64,000 bases of DNA from Aeromicrobium sp. Root236 (GCF_001428805.1 NZ_LMIS01000001.1:3823908-3887907); one strand, 5' to 3'. Positions 43,043-52,800 are shown, counted from the stretch's first letter. Notes: generated from the sequence alone by a model not told the origin. Numbers and translations are program-made.

Positions 43043-44191
43043 ATGGCCCAGGACTACTACGCAACGCTCGGTGTCGGGCGCGAAGCGACCGCCGACGAGA
43101 TCAAGAAGGCGTACCGCAAGCTCGCGCGCCAGCTGCATCCCGACGTCAACAGCGAGCCGGACGCCTCCGACCGCTTCAAGGAGGTCACGGTCGCCTACGA
43201 GGTGCTCTCGGACCCACAGAAGCGCTCCACGTACGACCGCGGCGGCGACCCGTTGAGCGCCCACGGCAGCGGCGGCTTCGGCGGCCAGGGCTTCAACTTC
43301 GACGACATCATGGATGCGTTCTTCGGCCAGAACGCCAGTCGCGGCCCCCGGCCCCGCACGCAGCGTGGCCAGGACGCCCTCCTCCGGCTCAACGTCGACC
43401 TCGCCGAGGCGGCGTTCGGCGTGACCCACGAGATCAAGGTCGACACGGCCGTCACCTGCACGACGTGCCAGGGCAGCGGGGCGGCCAACGGCTCACAGCC
43501 CGTCACCTGCCGCACCTGCCACGGACACGGCGACGTCCAGCACGTGCAGCGCTCGCTGCTGGGCGACATCCGTACGTCGCGCCCGTGCCCCACGTGCCAC
43601 GGGTTCGGCACCGTCATCCCCGAGCCGTGCCCCGAGTGCGCGGGTGAGGGACGGGTCCGCTCGCGCCGCTCGATCTCGGTCACGATCCCGGCCGGCGTCG
43701 ACCAGGGCACCCGCATCCAGCTGTCGGGCGAGGGCGAGGTCGGACCCGGCGGTGGGCCGGCCGGCGACCTCTACCTCGAGATCAACGTCGCGCGCCACCC
43801 GGTCTTCCAGCGCAAGGGCGACCAGCTGTTCTGCCAGATCACGGTGCCGATGACGGCGGCCGCGCTCGGCACGCACCTGGACCTGCCGACACTCGAGGCC
43901 GACCTGCCCGAACCGGATGAGGGGTCGACGACGGTCGAGCTCGACGTCGCGCCCGGCACCCAGTCCGGCGACACGCTGACGATCAAGGGCCACGGCGTGC
44001 CGCGCCTGCGGGGCTCCGGTCGTGGCGACCTCAAGGTCCAGGTCATCGTCGAGACCCCCGCCCGGCTCGACGACGAGCAGCGGGAGCTCCTCGTTCAGCT
44101 GGCCAAGCTCCGCGACGAGGAGCGTCCCGAGGCCCTGATCGCCAACAACCACAAGGGTGTCTTCGGCAAGATCAAGGACGCGTTCAAGTGA
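43043..44191 (+). CDS. dnaJ: Molecular chaperone DnaJ
   Basis: 382 residues: J domain with HPD, a Gly/Phe region, four zinc motifs ([32 protein letters not shown]) and the C-terminal substrate domains. It stimulates DnaK. Co-transcribed with hrcA, as the second DnaJ is in other actinobacteria. The HIT gene overlaps its end. Confidence 0.96.
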   Translation: MAQDYYATLGVGREATADEIKKAYRKLARQLHPDVNSEPDASDRFKEVTVAYEVLSDPQKRSTYDRGGDPLSAHGSGGFGGQGFNFDDIMDAFFGQNASRGPRPRTQRGQDALLRLNVDLAEAAFGVTHEIKVDTAVTCTTCQGSGAANGSQPVTCRTCHGHGDVQHVQRSLLGDIRTSRPCPTCHGFGTVIPEPCPECAGEGRVRSRRSISVTIPAGVDQGTRIQLSGEGEVGPGGGPAGDLYLEINVARHPVFQRKGDQLFCQITVPMTAAALGTHLDLPTLEADLPEPDEGSTTVELDVAPGTQSGDTLTIKGHGVPRLRGSGRGDLKVQVIVETPARLDDEQRELLVQLAKLRDEERPEALIANNHKGVFGKIKDAFK

Positions 44192-44538
44192 GCACCTCAG
44201 ATCCGGACTGCATCTTCTGCAAGATCGTCGCGGGCGACATACCCGCCGAGATCGTCTCGACCACCGAGCACACGGTGGCGTTCCGCGACCTCGACCCGCA
44301 GGCGCCGACGCACGTGCTCGTGATCCCCAAGCGGCACGAGCCCGACATCGGCAGCCTTGCGGCGGCCGATGCCGAGGCCACGATCGCGTTGCTCGCCGAG
44401 GCGAAGCAGATCGCCGAGACCGAGGGCAACGGGTCCTACCGGTTGGTCTTCAACACGGGGGCGGACGCCCACCAGACGGTGTTCCACTGCCACGCCCACG
44501 TGCTGGCCGGCCGCGCGCTCGGCTGGCCGCCCGGCTAG
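44188..44538 (+). CDS. HIT family nucleotide-binding hydrolase (HinT-like)
   Basis: 116 residues. It starts [15 protein letters not shown] and ends with the histidine triad HCHAHVLAG. HinT-type enzymes split nucleoside phosphoramidates. GTG 44188 overlaps the dnaJ stop (GTGA). The gene rsmE, often found between dnaJ and this gene in actinobacteria, is absent. Confidence 0.93.
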   Translation: MSTSDPDCIFCKIVAGDIPAEIVSTTEHTVAFRDLDPQAPTHVLVIPKRHEPDIGSLAAADAEATIALLAEAKQIAETEGNGSYRLVFNTGADAHQTVFHCHAHVLAGRALGWPPG

Positions 44539-45269
44539 TCCTGCTCGGCGAGCCAGGTGGCGAAGTCCGGGCCGGCGATGATCGCGTCCGGCCCCGGCAG
44601 GCACGCTCCGTCGGCCATGGCCTGGCTCTGGACCGACGTCTCCACCGTCAGCTGCTCACCACGGTGGGCGATGAGCTGGCGGACGAGGTCGGCGAGGTCC
44701 TCGGGCTTCGGTCCGGCCAGCTCGACGCGCGTACGCGTCTCGGTGCCGTCGGCGAGGGCGAGCAGCAGCTTGGCGATCTCCTCGACGGCGACCGGCTGGG
44801 TCTTCATCTCCGGCAGCGACACGACGTCGCCCTGCCGGGACCACTCGAGCATCTGCGCGGGGAAGTTGAGGAACTGCGCGGCTCGCAGGATGCGCGGACC
44901 GGGTGCGTTCTCGATGACCGCCTTCTCCTGGGCGAGCTTGGCCACGTAGTAGCCGTAGTCGGGCATCGCGTCCACGCCGATGATCGAGAGGACGACGGTG
45001 CGCGCCACGCCGGCCTCCGTGGCTGCCTGGCCCAGGTTGCGGGCGACCGTGGTGAAGAACTTCGTGGACGCCTCCTCGTCGATGCCGGGGCTGGCCGTGA
45101 CGTCGATGACGGCGTCCACGCCGGCCAGGCGCTCGGCGAGGCCGTCGGGGGAGGTGAGGTCGATCCCGTTCTCTCGGGCCAGCCCGACGACCTCGTAGCC
45201 GGCAGCGGTGGCGGCGGCGACGACGTTTCGTCCGACGAGTCCGGTCGAGCCTGCGACGGCAATGCGCAT
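44535..45269 (-). CDS. NmrA-like NAD(P)-binding atypical SDR protein
   Basis: 244 residues. It starts MRIAVAGSTGLVGRNV, the glycine-rich NAD(P) site, and has YYVAKLAQEK in place of the standard YxxxK region. It may reduce a reactive small molecule or sense redox state. ATG 45269 has GAGGAT upstream. It is divergent from an Rrf2 regulator, which probably controls it. Confidence 0.83.
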   Translation of the reverse strand: MRIAVAGSTGLVGRNVVAAATAAGYEVVGLARENGIDLTSPDGLAERLAGVDAVIDVTASPGIDEEASTKFFTTVARNLGQAATEAGVARTVVLSIIGVDAMPDYGYYVAKLAQEKAVIENAPGPRILRAAQFLNFPAQMLEWSRQGDVVSLPEMKTQPVAVEEIAKLLLALADGTETRTRVELAGPKPEDLADLVRQLIAHRGEQLTVETSVQSQAMADGACLPGPDAIIAGPDFATWLAEQD

Positions 45270-45290
45270 GATGTGATCCTCTCGTTGAGT

Positions 45291-45327
45291 CGGACACATT
45301 TTGTCCGAGTATGTCTTGATCATACTC
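45291..45327. promoter_or_regulatory. Two inverted repeats between the SDR and Rrf2 genes
   Basis: CGGACA-N5-TGTCCG (45291-45307) and GAGTATG-N7-CATACTC (45307-45327) are both perfect. They sit upstream of the Rrf2 -10 and over the SDR promoter region, as expected for Rrf2 operators. Confidence 0.6.
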
Positions 45328-45345
45328 AGATAATCGGTGTCCGGG

Positions 45346-45351
45346 TATAGT
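45346..45351 (+). promoter_or_regulatory. -10 box of the Rrf2 gene
   Basis: TATAGT, 7 nt before ATG 45359; leaderless. Confidence 0.55.
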
Positions 45352-45358
45352 CGGGGGC

Positions 45359-45841
45359 ATGAAGATGTCGGCCGGAGTCGAATGGGCCCTGCACTGCTGC
45401 TCCGTGCTCAGCACCGCGAGCGCCCCGGTGCCGGCGCACCGTCTGGCCGAGCTGCACGGCGTCTCCAGGACGTACCTCGCCAAGCACCTGCAGGCGCTCT
45501 CGAAGGCTGGCCTGATCCACGCCATCGAGGGGCGTGACGGCGGCTATGAGCTGTCGCGGCCGGCGGGGGACGTCACGGTCTACGACGTCGTGCGTGCGGT
45601 CGACGGCCCTGAGGCGGCGTTCCGGTGCACCGAGATCCGGCAGCAGGGACCGCTGCCGACCACGGGCGAGGCGTGCAAGGTGCCGTGCGGCATCGCGAAG
45701 GTCATGGCCGACGCCGAGCGCGCGTGGCGTGACTCGTTGCGCGGAGTGACGATCGCCGACCTCGCCGCGACGGTCGACGCCAACCTGCCGGGCACGTGGG
45801 ACACCGTGCGGCAGTGGTTGGCTGCGCCGAGCACCCAGTGA
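45359..45841 (+). CDS. Rrf2 family transcriptional regulator
   Basis: 160 residues. A winged helix (RLAELHGVSRTYLAKHLQALSKAGL) is followed by a wing with EGRDGGYEL. Cysteines in FRCTEI and EACKVPCGI resemble the Fe-S ligands of IscR/NsrR, so it may sense redox or nitric oxide stress. It probably represses the divergent SDR gene through the paired inverted repeats. Confidence 0.9.
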   Translation: MKMSAGVEWALHCCSVLSTASAPVPAHRLAELHGVSRTYLAKHLQALSKAGLIHAIEGRDGGYELSRPAGDVTVYDVVRAVDGPEAAFRCTEIRQQGPLPTTGEACKVPCGIAKVMADAERAWRDSLRGVTIADLAATVDANLPGTWDTVRQWLAAPSTQ

Positions 45842-45882
45842 ATTCGCACGCTGTCACTGCGATTGCGTACGATTGAGACCAC

Positions 45883-46911
45883 ATGACTGACGACACCACA
45901 CCTGCTCACACGTTCACGATCCCGTCGAGCGTTCCGGCAGTGGCCCTGCTCGGGCCCGCCGACGAATTCCTGCGCCTCATCGAGGACTCCTTCGAGGCGC
46001 GCATCCACGCGCGCGGAAACACCATCACGGTGACGGGTTCGCCCGCCGAGGCGGCCATGGTCGAGCGGCTGCTCGACGAGCTCGTGACGATCGTGCGCAC
46101 GGGGCAGAACCTCACGCGCGAGACGGTCGAGCGCAGCGTCACGATGCTCCGCGCCGAGACCGAGGAGAAGCCGGCCGAGGTGCTGAGCCTCAACATCCTG
46201 TCCAACCGCGGACGGACGATCCGGCCCAAGACCGTCAACCAGAAGCGCTACGTCGACGCGATCGACAACCACACGATCGTGTTCGGCATCGGCCCGGCCG
46301 GCACCGGCAAGACCTACCTCGCGATGGCCAAGGCCGTCCAGGCACTCCAGGCCAAGGAAGTCACCCGCATCATCCTGACCCGGCCCGCCGTCGAAGCCGG
46401 CGAGCACCTCGGCTTCCTGCCGGGCACGCTGGGCGAGAAGATCGATCCCTACCTGCGCCCGCTCTACGACGCGCTGCACGACATGATCGACCCCGAGACG
46501 ATCCCCAAGCTGCTGACGTCGGGCGTCATCGAGGTCGCACCGCTGGCCTACATGCGCGGCCGCACGCTCAACGACGCGTTCATCATCCTCGACGAGGCGC
46601 AGAACACGACGCAGGAGCAGATGAAGATGTTCCTGACGCGCCTGGGCTTCGGGTCCAAGATCGTCGTGACCGGAGACGTCACGCAGGTCGACCTGCCGTC
46701 GAGCACCAAGAGCGGTCTGCGCGTCGTGCAGGACATCCTCGACGACGTGCGCGACATCCACTTCTCGCAGCTGACCGCCAACGACGTGGTCCGCCACAAG
46801 CTCGTGGGCCGCATCGTCGCTGCCTACGACTCGTTCGAGGCCGACCGGCCGCAGCGCAGCCGCGTGGCAGAGGCGGGTGCAGAGCCGCATGAACGTCGAC
46901 GTACTCAATGA
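45883..46911 (+). CDS. PhoH family ATPase
   Basis: 342 residues with Walker [12 protein letters not shown] near residue 137 and Walker [10 protein letters not shown]. PhoH proteins are RNA-associated ATPases, in actinobacteria in an operon with ybeY and era. TACGAT lies 9 nt before ATG 45883. ybeY begins inside its end. Confidence 0.93.
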   Translation: MTDDTTPAHTFTIPSSVPAVALLGPADEFLRLIEDSFEARIHARGNTITVTGSPAEAAMVERLLDELVTIVRTGQNLTRETVERSVTMLRAETEEKPAEVLSLNILSNRGRTIRPKTVNQKRYVDAIDNHTIVFGIGPAGTGKTYLAMAKAVQALQAKEVTRIILTRPAVEAGEHLGFLPGTLGEKIDPYLRPLYDALHDMIDPETIPKLLTSGVIEVAPLAYMRGRTLNDAFIILDEAQNTTQEQMKMFLTRLGFGSKIVVTGDVTQVDLPSSTKSGLRVVQDILDDVRDIHFSQLTANDVVRHKLVGRIVAAYDSFEADRPQRSRVAEAGAEPHERRRTQ

Positions 46912-47365
46912 GTCCGGCGCCGACGTCGATGTCGTCGGCCTGACCCGGCTGTGCCGCTTCACGATGCGGCGCATGCGTCTCCACCCCGCCACCGAGCTGA
47001 CCGTACGCCTCGTCGATCCCGAGACCATCGCCACGCTCAACGAGCAGTGGATGGGCAAGAAGGGGCCGACCGACGTGTTGTCGTTCCCGATGGACGAGCT
47101 CACGCCGGGCCGCGAGGGCGCCGAGAGCCCTGAGGGCTATCTCGGTGACATCGCCCTGTGTCCACAGGTCGCCGAGCAGCAGGCACCTGCTGCCGGCCAC
47201 ACCACGCAGGACGAGGTCGACCTGCTGACGGTGCACGGCATCCTCCACCTCCTGGGCTACGACCACGCGGAGCCCGAGGAGCACAAGGAGATGTTCGGCA
47301 TCCAGGGCCGGCTCCTGCTCGAGTGGCAACAGGCGGCCGAGGGCAAGGACCCCGAACAACCGTGA
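46889..47365 (+). CDS. ybeY: Endoribonuclease YbeY (rRNA maturation factor)
   Basis: 158 residues. The zinc site is HGILHLLGYDH (HxxxHxxxxxH). It helps mature 16S rRNA and ribosome quality control. The ATG at 46889 lies inside phoH; a GTG 12 nt upstream is possible. Confidence 0.95.
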   Translation: MNVDVLNESGADVDVVGLTRLCRFTMRRMRLHPATELTVRLVDPETIATLNEQWMGKKGPTDVLSFPMDELTPGREGAESPEGYLGDIALCPQVAEQQAPAAGHTTQDEVDLLTVHGILHLLGYDHAEPEEHKEMFGIQGRLLLEWQQAAEGKDPEQP

Positions 47366-47375
47366 CGAGCCCACG

Positions 47376-48683
47376 ATGAGCTGGGCGCCGATCGTCGTGT
47401 CGGTCGTCCTTGCGCTGGTCGCGGGCACCCTGGCCAGCGTCGACGCGGCCATCTCGGCGTTCTCCAAGGCGCGCGCCGAGGAGCTCGAGGACGAGGGCCG
47501 CGGGGGAGCGGGCCGCCTCGCCCAGATCCTCGAGGACCCGGCGCCCTACCTCAACTCGGTGCTGCTCGTGCGCGTCGTCGCCGAGACGTCGAGCGTCGTG
47601 CTGGTCGCCCTGTTCGTCGCCGATCACGTCGACGGGCTCTGGGGCCGTTTGCTCATCGCCGTCGGCATCATGGTCGTGGTCAGCTTCGTCCTGATCGGCG
47701 TCGGCCCCCGTACGCTCGGCCGTCAGCACGCCGAGTCCATCGCGCTCGCATCGGCGCTGCCGGTCATCGCGCTGACCCGCCTGCTCGGCCCGATTCCGCA
47801 GCTGCTGATCCTGCTCGGCAACGCCGTCACGCCCGGCAAGGGTTTCCGCGAGGGTCCATTCGCCTCCGAGGTCGAGGTGCGCGAGCTCGTCGACCTCGCC
47901 GCCGCCAGCTCCGTCATCGAGTCCGACGAGGGCAGGATGCTGCAGTCGGTGTTCGAGCTCGGCGACACGATCGCCCGCGAGGTCATGGTGCCCCGCACGG
48001 ACCTGGTGTTCATCGAGCGCCACAAGACCCTGCGACAGGCGATGTCGTTGGCCCTGCGCAGCGGCTACTCCCGCATGCCGGTCATCGGCGAGAACCTCGA
48101 CGACATCGTGGGCATGGCCTATCTCAAGGACATCACCAAGCGCGTCTTCGACAACCACGACGCAGAGACCTCCGAGCGCATCGAGTCGATCGCCCGACCG
48201 TGCCTGTTCGTGCCCGACACCAAGCACGCGGACGACCTCCTCAAGGAGATGCAGGCCGAGCGCACGCACGTGGCGATCGTCGTCGACGAGTTCGGCGGCA
48301 CGTCCGGGATGGTCACGATCGAGGACATCGTCGAGGAGATCGTCGGCGAGATCACCGACGAGTACGACACCGAACCCGAGGAGAGCGAGCAGCTCTCGGA
48401 CGGCTCATGGCGGCTCAGCTCGCGGTTCGAGGTCGACGACCTCGAGGACCTGTTCGACATCCCGATCGAGGACGAGGACGTCGACTCCGTCGGCGGGCTC
48501 ATGGCCAAGCATCTCGGCAAGGTCCCGATCCGCGGCAGCGTCGTCGAGGTCGAGGGGCTGCGGTTCGAGGCCGAGGGGCCTTCGGGCCGGCGCAACCGCA
48601 TCGGCCGCGTCCTCGTGAGCCGCATCGATCAACCCACAGACACCACAGCATCGAGAGGTTCGGACCATGGAACTCAGTCCTGA
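47376..48683 (+). CDS. Hemolysin-family CNNM/CBS-domain membrane protein (CorC/HlyC-like)
   Basis: 435 residues: DUF21 membrane domain with about four helices, paired CBS domains (EVMVPRTDLVFIE, VDEFGGTSGMVTIEDIVEEIVGEI) and a C-terminal CorC_HlyC domain. The family is linked to Mg2+ or metal efflux. It follows ybeY by 10 nt and is part of the phoH-era operon. Confidence 0.92.
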   Translation: MSWAPIVVSVVLALVAGTLASVDAAISAFSKARAEELEDEGRGGAGRLAQILEDPAPYLNSVLLVRVVAETSSVVLVALFVADHVDGLWGRLLIAVGIMVVVSFVLIGVGPRTLGRQHAESIALASALPVIALTRLLGPIPQLLILLGNAVTPGKGFREGPFASEVEVRELVDLAAASSVIESDEGRMLQSVFELGDTIAREVMVPRTDLVFIERHKTLRQAMSLALRSGYSRMPVIGENLDDIVGMAYLKDITKRVFDNHDAETSERIESIARPCLFVPDTKHADDLLKEMQAERTHVAIVVDEFGGTSGMVTIEDIVEEIVGEITDEYDTEPEESEQLSDGSWRLSSRFEVDDLEDLFDIPIEDEDVDSVGGLMAKHLGKVPIRGSVVEVEGLRFEAEGPSGRRNRIGRVLVSRIDQPTDTTASRGSDHGTQS

Positions 48684-48996
48684 GGACGCCAAGCTGGTGA
48701 CGCTCGCGCGTGCCTCGCGGGCCCGCACCGGCGCTGCCGAAGGCGCGGCCGTGCGTGACCTCGACGGTCGGACCTACGCGGCATCGACCGTGGCGCTCGA
48801 GTCGCTGCAGCTGGCCGCGCTCGACCTGGCCGTTGCCATGGCGGTGTCGTCGGGGGCCAAGGGCCTCGAGGCGGCGGCAGCCGTGACGGACGCCGACACG
48901 GTCGACACGGCAGCCGTACGCGACCTGGCCGGCACCGGCGTGAGCGTGCTCGTCGCCGATGCCAGCGGCACCGTGGGATCGGTGCGTGAGTCATGA
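48667..48996 (+). CDS. Cytidine-deaminase-like protein without zinc ligands
   Basis: 109 residues, overlapping the CBS gene by 17 bp and era by 4. The alignment of GAAVRDLDGRTY and the following helices fits the cytidine deaminase core and the same position in the mycobacterial phoH-era operon, but the C/HxE and PCxxC ligands are missing. It is probably not a working deaminase and may be structural or regulatory. Confidence 0.75.
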   Translation: MELSPEDAKLVTLARASRARTGAAEGAAVRDLDGRTYAASTVALESLQLAALDLAVAMAVSSGAKGLEAAAAVTDADTVDTAAVRDLAGTGVSVLVADASGTVGSVRES

Positions 48997-49910
48997 GCGA
49001 GTTCAAGTCCGGGTTCGCCTGCTTCGTCGGCCGTCCCAACGCCGGCAAGTCCACGCTGACCAACGCGCTCGTGGGCGGCAAGATCGCCATCACGTCGTCC
49101 AAGCCGCAGACCACGCGCCACGCGATCCGCGGGTTGGTCAACCGCGCGGATGCCCAGCTGATCCTGATCGACACCCCCGGGCTCCACAAGCCGCACACGC
49201 TGCTGGGTGAGCGCCTCAACGCGCTGGTGCGGTCGACGTGGTCCGAGGTGGACACGATCGGCATGTGCCTGCCGGCCAACGAGACGGTGGGTGAGGGCGA
49301 CAAGTTCCTGATCCGCGAGCTCGCCCAGATCCGCCGCAAGCCCGTGTTCGCCATCGCCACCAAGACCGACCTCGTCAAGCCCGACAAGCTCCGCGACCAC
49401 CTGCTCCAGATCCAGCAGGCCGGCATCGACGCGGGCCTGCAGTGGCAGGAGATCATCCCGGTCTCGGCTGTGGCCAACGACCAGGTCGACCTGCTGGCCG
49501 ACCTGTTGATCGGCACGCTCCCGCAGGGCCCTGCGCTCTACCCCGAAGGTCAGCTGACCGACGAGCCCGAGGAGACGCTGATCGCCGAGATCATTCGCGA
49601 GGCGGCGCTGGAGGGCGTACGCGACGAGCTCCCGCACTCGATCGCGGTCGTCGTCGACGAGATGGTGCCGCGGCCCGATCGCCCGGAGGACAAGCCGCTG
49701 ATCGACGTACGCGTCAACGTCTACGTCGAGCGTGACAGCCAGAAGGGCATCATCATCGGCAAGCAGGGCGCGCGCCTGCGTGAGATCGGCACCAGCTCGC
49801 GGTCCCAGATCGAGAAGCTGCTCGGCACCCCGGTCTATCTCGACCTGCACGTCAAGGTCGCCAAGGAGTGGCAGCGCGATCCCAAGCAGCTGCGCAAGCT
49901 CGGCTTCTGA
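48993..49910 (+). CDS. era: GTPase Era, 30S ribosome assembly
   Basis: 305 residues. G1 is GRPNAGKS, G3 DTPGLHKP, G4 TKTD; the C-terminal KH domain has GIIIGKQGARLREIG. It helps assemble the 30S subunit by binding the 3' end of 16S rRNA. The start overlaps the previous stop (ATGA). Confidence 0.96.
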   Translation: MSEFKSGFACFVGRPNAGKSTLTNALVGGKIAITSSKPQTTRHAIRGLVNRADAQLILIDTPGLHKPHTLLGERLNALVRSTWSEVDTIGMCLPANETVGEGDKFLIRELAQIRRKPVFAIATKTDLVKPDKLRDHLLQIQQAGIDAGLQWQEIIPVSAVANDQVDLLADLLIGTLPQGPALYPEGQLTDEPEETLIAEIIREAALEGVRDELPHSIAVVVDEMVPRPDRPEDKPLIDVRVNVYVERDSQKGIIIGKQGARLREIGTSSRSQIEKLLGTPVYLDLHVKVAKEWQRDPKQLRKLGF

Positions 49911-49912
49911 CC

Positions 49913-50440
49913 ATGGGCCAGTCGATCATCGACGGACACGTCGTGCGGCTGCGTGACTTCGAGCCCCGCGACGAGAGCCTCGTCGTCTCGGCGTCGCGTG
50001 ATCCACTGATTCCGCTCGTCACGACCGTGCCGACGACTGAGGGTTCGGACGAAGCGCAGGCCTACATCGAGCGTCAGCGAACACGGCACCCTTCCGGAGT
50101 CGGCCATGCCTATGCGATCGCGCGCTCGACCGACGACGTCGCCGTCGGATACATCGGCCTCACGTTCGGGCCGGACGGGCGAGCCTCGGTCGGCTACTGG
50201 GTCGGCCCCGACCATCGCGGCGAGGGCTATGCCGCCGTCGCGCTGCGCGCTCTGGGCGACTGGGCGTTGACCCAGCTGGGCATTCCTCGTCTCGAGCTCT
50301 ACGTGGAGCCCTGGAACGAGGCGTCGATCCGCACAGCAGAGGACGCCGGGTTCGAGCGTGAGGGCCTGATGCGGTCCTGGCGGGTGGTCGGCGACACTCG
50401 CCGTGACATGTGGATGTACGCGCGCATCGCCCACCGGTGA
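49913..50440 (+). CDS. GNAT family N-acetyltransferase
   Basis: 175 residues of the RimJ/RimL type: VGYWVGPDHRGEGYAAVALRAL holds the acetyl-CoA motif, and NEASIRTAEDAGFEREG is the typical C-terminal helix. It may acetylate ribosomal or other N-termini or small amines. ATG 49913 follows the era stop by 2 nt; the longer frame to 49868 overlaps era and is not used. Confidence 0.88.
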   Translation: MGQSIIDGHVVRLRDFEPRDESLVVSASRDPLIPLVTTVPTTEGSDEAQAYIERQRTRHPSGVGHAYAIARSTDDVAVGYIGLTFGPDGRASVGYWVGPDHRGEGYAAVALRALGDWALTQLGIPRLELYVEPWNEASIRTAEDAGFEREGLMRSWRVVGDTRRDMWMYARIAHR

Positions 50441-50483
50441 TCGTCAGCGTTGGGCCACGCCCTCGGACGTGAAGGCGGTGAGC

Positions 50484-51911
50484 TCAGTCTCCGGCCATAC
50501 GATCCAGGATCTTGTCCGGCACCAAGGCGGCGAGCGGTCGACCGATGGTTCGTACAGCGATCTCCGCGATGATCCCCCAGCCGGCCATCGCCAGGAACAG
50601 CCACGGCACCGGGGAGAGCGAGATGGCAGAGATCCCACCCTGCACGTCGAATCCTCCGCTGCCGAACATCGAGGTGCTCGTCGACACAGCGCTGAGGGCC
50701 GTGAGAAGAGCGCCGGCTCCCGCGAAGGATGCGACGAGCCAGAAGGAGTCGACGGACGTCCTGCGGCGGCCCGCCGAGCGCCGTGCGAGCACCGCAATGG
50801 CGACGACCAGAGCCACGATCGTGAGCGGGATCAGCACGAAGAAGACTCCGTCGACGTCATCGCTGAACAGCCAGAAGAACGTCGCACCGGAACCGTCGCC
50901 GAACGGCAGCCCGGGAATCTCGACGCCAGCGAGCTGGCCGAACGTGAGGCCGTACACGGCGATGTTGAGGATCGCCAGCGGGAACGTCAGGATGCCCTCG
51001 GACTCGCCATTGGCGATGGCGTAGATCGCCGCCGCCGGGACGAGCAGGGCGACGAATGCCGCGAGGTAGACCGCCACCCCTCGCAGGGAGGCGGTCAGCT
51101 CGGAGGGCAGGCGCGACACCAGCCGACGGCGCGCGAGGGGGCGGCGGGCGAGCAGAGACACGACAGCTCCGAGCACGGACCCGTAGAACAGGATCGACAA
51201 CGTGCCGGCGTGTCCGAAGTCGCCCTCGATGCGCAACCGCGCTGCGAATGCCACGGCCCAGGTCAGCACCGCGAACGTCGTCCCCGTGACCGCTGATGCC
51301 GCAAGGACCGCTCGTCGCGACGGGGTCGGCCTGCGGCGTTCGGCCCGGCGACTGGCCACCCACAGGGCACCGATCATGACGACGAGGACGGTCAGGGAGA
51401 TCGTCGCCAGGCGTGAGCTCGACGTGAAGCTGCCTCCGAACGACACGTCGTCGTCGACGTCATCCGGCGGCGTGGCTTCCGCGTCGTCGTCGCTGAGCTC
51501 TCCCTCGTCGTCGCAGCAGTCAGCATCGTCGGGAATGCCCAGCTCTTCGTCCTCGCTGAACTCCTCGTCCTCGCTGAACTGGCCTTCCTCGCCGCCCTCG
51601 CTGAACTCGTTGTCGAACTCGTCGTCGTACTCATCGTCCAGGTTCACGGTCGTCGTGTAGTCGAACGTGCCGTGCGACGACATGGCGACGGCCTGCCCCG
51701 GCGCGGTGAGGTACCACGACCACGGCACGTCGTCCTCCGTGGCGACGGCGAGCAACGCCGCACCGGTCATCAGGAAGGTGACGACCCACACGCCTGCGTA
51801 CGCGACGATGCCCGTCCGGGCGGCGTCGAGCAGCGACGAACGGTTGTGGTTGATCGAGTCGAGCAGCGTCCCTGAGCGTGGTGAGGGGTCCGGCGCGGCT
51901 GACGATGTCAT
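50484..51911 (-). CDS. Multi-pass membrane protein with an acidic extracytoplasmic loop
   Basis: 475 residues with about nine helices. Residues 91-156 are a low-complexity loop of Asp and Glu between helix 1 and the rest, with a CC pair near 132. I do not recognise the family. The loop could bind Ca2+ or other cations or repel them from the surface. GGAAGGA precedes ATG 51911. No partner genes. Confidence 0.75.
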   Translation of the reverse strand: MTSSAAPDPSPRSGTLLDSINHNRSSLLDAARTGIVAYAGVWVVTFLMTGAALLAVATEDDVPWSWYLTAPGQAVAMSSHGTFDYTTTVNLDDEYDDEFDNEFSEGGEEGQFSEDEEFSEDEELGIPDDADCCDDEGELSDDDAEATPPDDVDDDVSFGGSFTSSSRLATISLTVLVVMIGALWVASRRAERRRPTPSRRAVLAASAVTGTTFAVLTWAVAFAARLRIEGDFGHAGTLSILFYGSVLGAVVSLLARRPLARRRLVSRLPSELTASLRGVAVYLAAFVALLVPAAAIYAIANGESEGILTFPLAILNIAVYGLTFGQLAGVEIPGLPFGDGSGATFFWLFSDDVDGVFFVLIPLTIVALVVAIAVLARRSAGRRRTSVDSFWLVASFAGAGALLTALSAVSTSTSMFGSGGFDVQGGISAISLSPVPWLFLAMAGWGIIAEIAVRTIGRPLAALVPDKILDRMAGD

Positions 51912-52001
51912 GTGGGTCCTTCCAGCGGGTCACCGCATGATGTCAGTCCGAGACGCCGCTCGCTCCGGCTTTCGGAGAACCAGCTGACGCCCTGTCCGGA
52001 T

Positions 52002-52439
52002 TCAGGCGGTTTCGGCCTTGCGCAGCACCGACTTGAGCTGCTTGCCGAGGGCGGCGGCGCCGGCGACCGGGATCAGGGAGCCGATCAGCTTGCCCTTGAA
52101 CGAGTTGCCCTTGCGGGTGAGCACCACGTGCACGTCCGTGCCGCCGTCCGCTGGCGTGAGCTCGTAGCGCCAGCCGCTGCCCGGGCCCCAGAGGTTGGAC
52201 TCGACCGTGTCGACCGTGACGGTGCCGGCGGCGGTGTCCCACGCGTAGTGGCTGCGCTCCCAGCCCATCGAGTTGCCCTCGGTCACGTCGGCAGTGGTGG
52301 CGCCCAGCTCGTGCACCGTGAAGTGCGCGTCGTCGATGTTCGGCCACTTGTCCGGACGATCGGGACCGAAGTCGGTCAGCAGTCCGAGCACGTCGCTCGG
52401 CGACAGTGTCGTGTGCACCGTGAACTGGGTCTTGGGCAT
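52002..52439 (-). CDS. SRPBCC family protein
   Basis: 145 residues with the START/Bet v1-type pattern: an N-terminal strand MPKTQFTVHTTLSPSDV, central GSGWRYELTPADGG and a long C-terminal helix. Such proteins bind hydrophobic ligands. RBS GAAGGAG precedes ATG 52439. Confidence 0.78.
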   Translation of the reverse strand: MPKTQFTVHTTLSPSDVLGLLTDFGPDRPDKWPNIDDAHFTVHELGATTADVTEGNSMGWERSHYAWDTAAGTVTVDTVESNLWGPGSGWRYELTPADGGTDVHVVLTRKGNSFKGKLIGSLIPVAGAAALGKQLKSVLRKAETA

Positions 52440-52520
52440 CCTGGCTCCTTCGCAGCGTGAGACGGGGAGTCCGCCGATGCAGTAGATCCTCCCGCAGATG
52501 TGGTTGCCCGGAGGCGGATC

Positions 52521-52787
52521 TCAGCGAACGCCGAAACCGCGAAGCCCTTCGAGCTCCTCCTCGGCCACTTCGACGGCGTCGACCGCAGCGCGGGGCGGGC
52601 CTTGCCGGCACCAGGCGACCAGCGCCTCCACGGCGGCATCCTCGCCCTCGAAGACCGCTTCGACCGCGCCGTCCGGGCGATTCGAGACCCAGCCCGCGAC
52701 GCCGTGCCGCGCCGCTTCCTGTTGGCACGACGCCCTGAAGAAGACGCCCTGGACGGTCCCTCGCACCACGACGCGTCGGCGGATCAT
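52521..52787 (-). CDS. acyP: Acylphosphatase
   Basis: 88 residues. The catalytic Arg is in GTVQGVFFR and Asn in GWVSNRPDG. It hydrolyses acyl phosphates. Its first 65 bp and promoter are within the 127-bp repeat. ATG 52787 is 6 nt after TACGCT; the pentapeptide gene was originally its divergent neighbour. Confidence 0.93.
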   Translation of the reverse strand: MIRRRVVVRGTVQGVFFRASCQQEAARHGVAGWVSNRPDGAVEAVFEGEDAAVEALVAWCRQGPPRAAVDAVEVAEEELEGLRGFGVR

Positions 52788-52793
52788 CGGTCC

Positions 52794-52799
52794 AGCGTA
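52794..52799 (-). promoter_or_regulatory. -10 box of acyP
   Basis: TACGCT, 6 nt before ATG 52787; leaderless, divergent from a TAGGCT at 52801-52806. Confidence 0.5.
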
Positions 52800-52800
52800 T

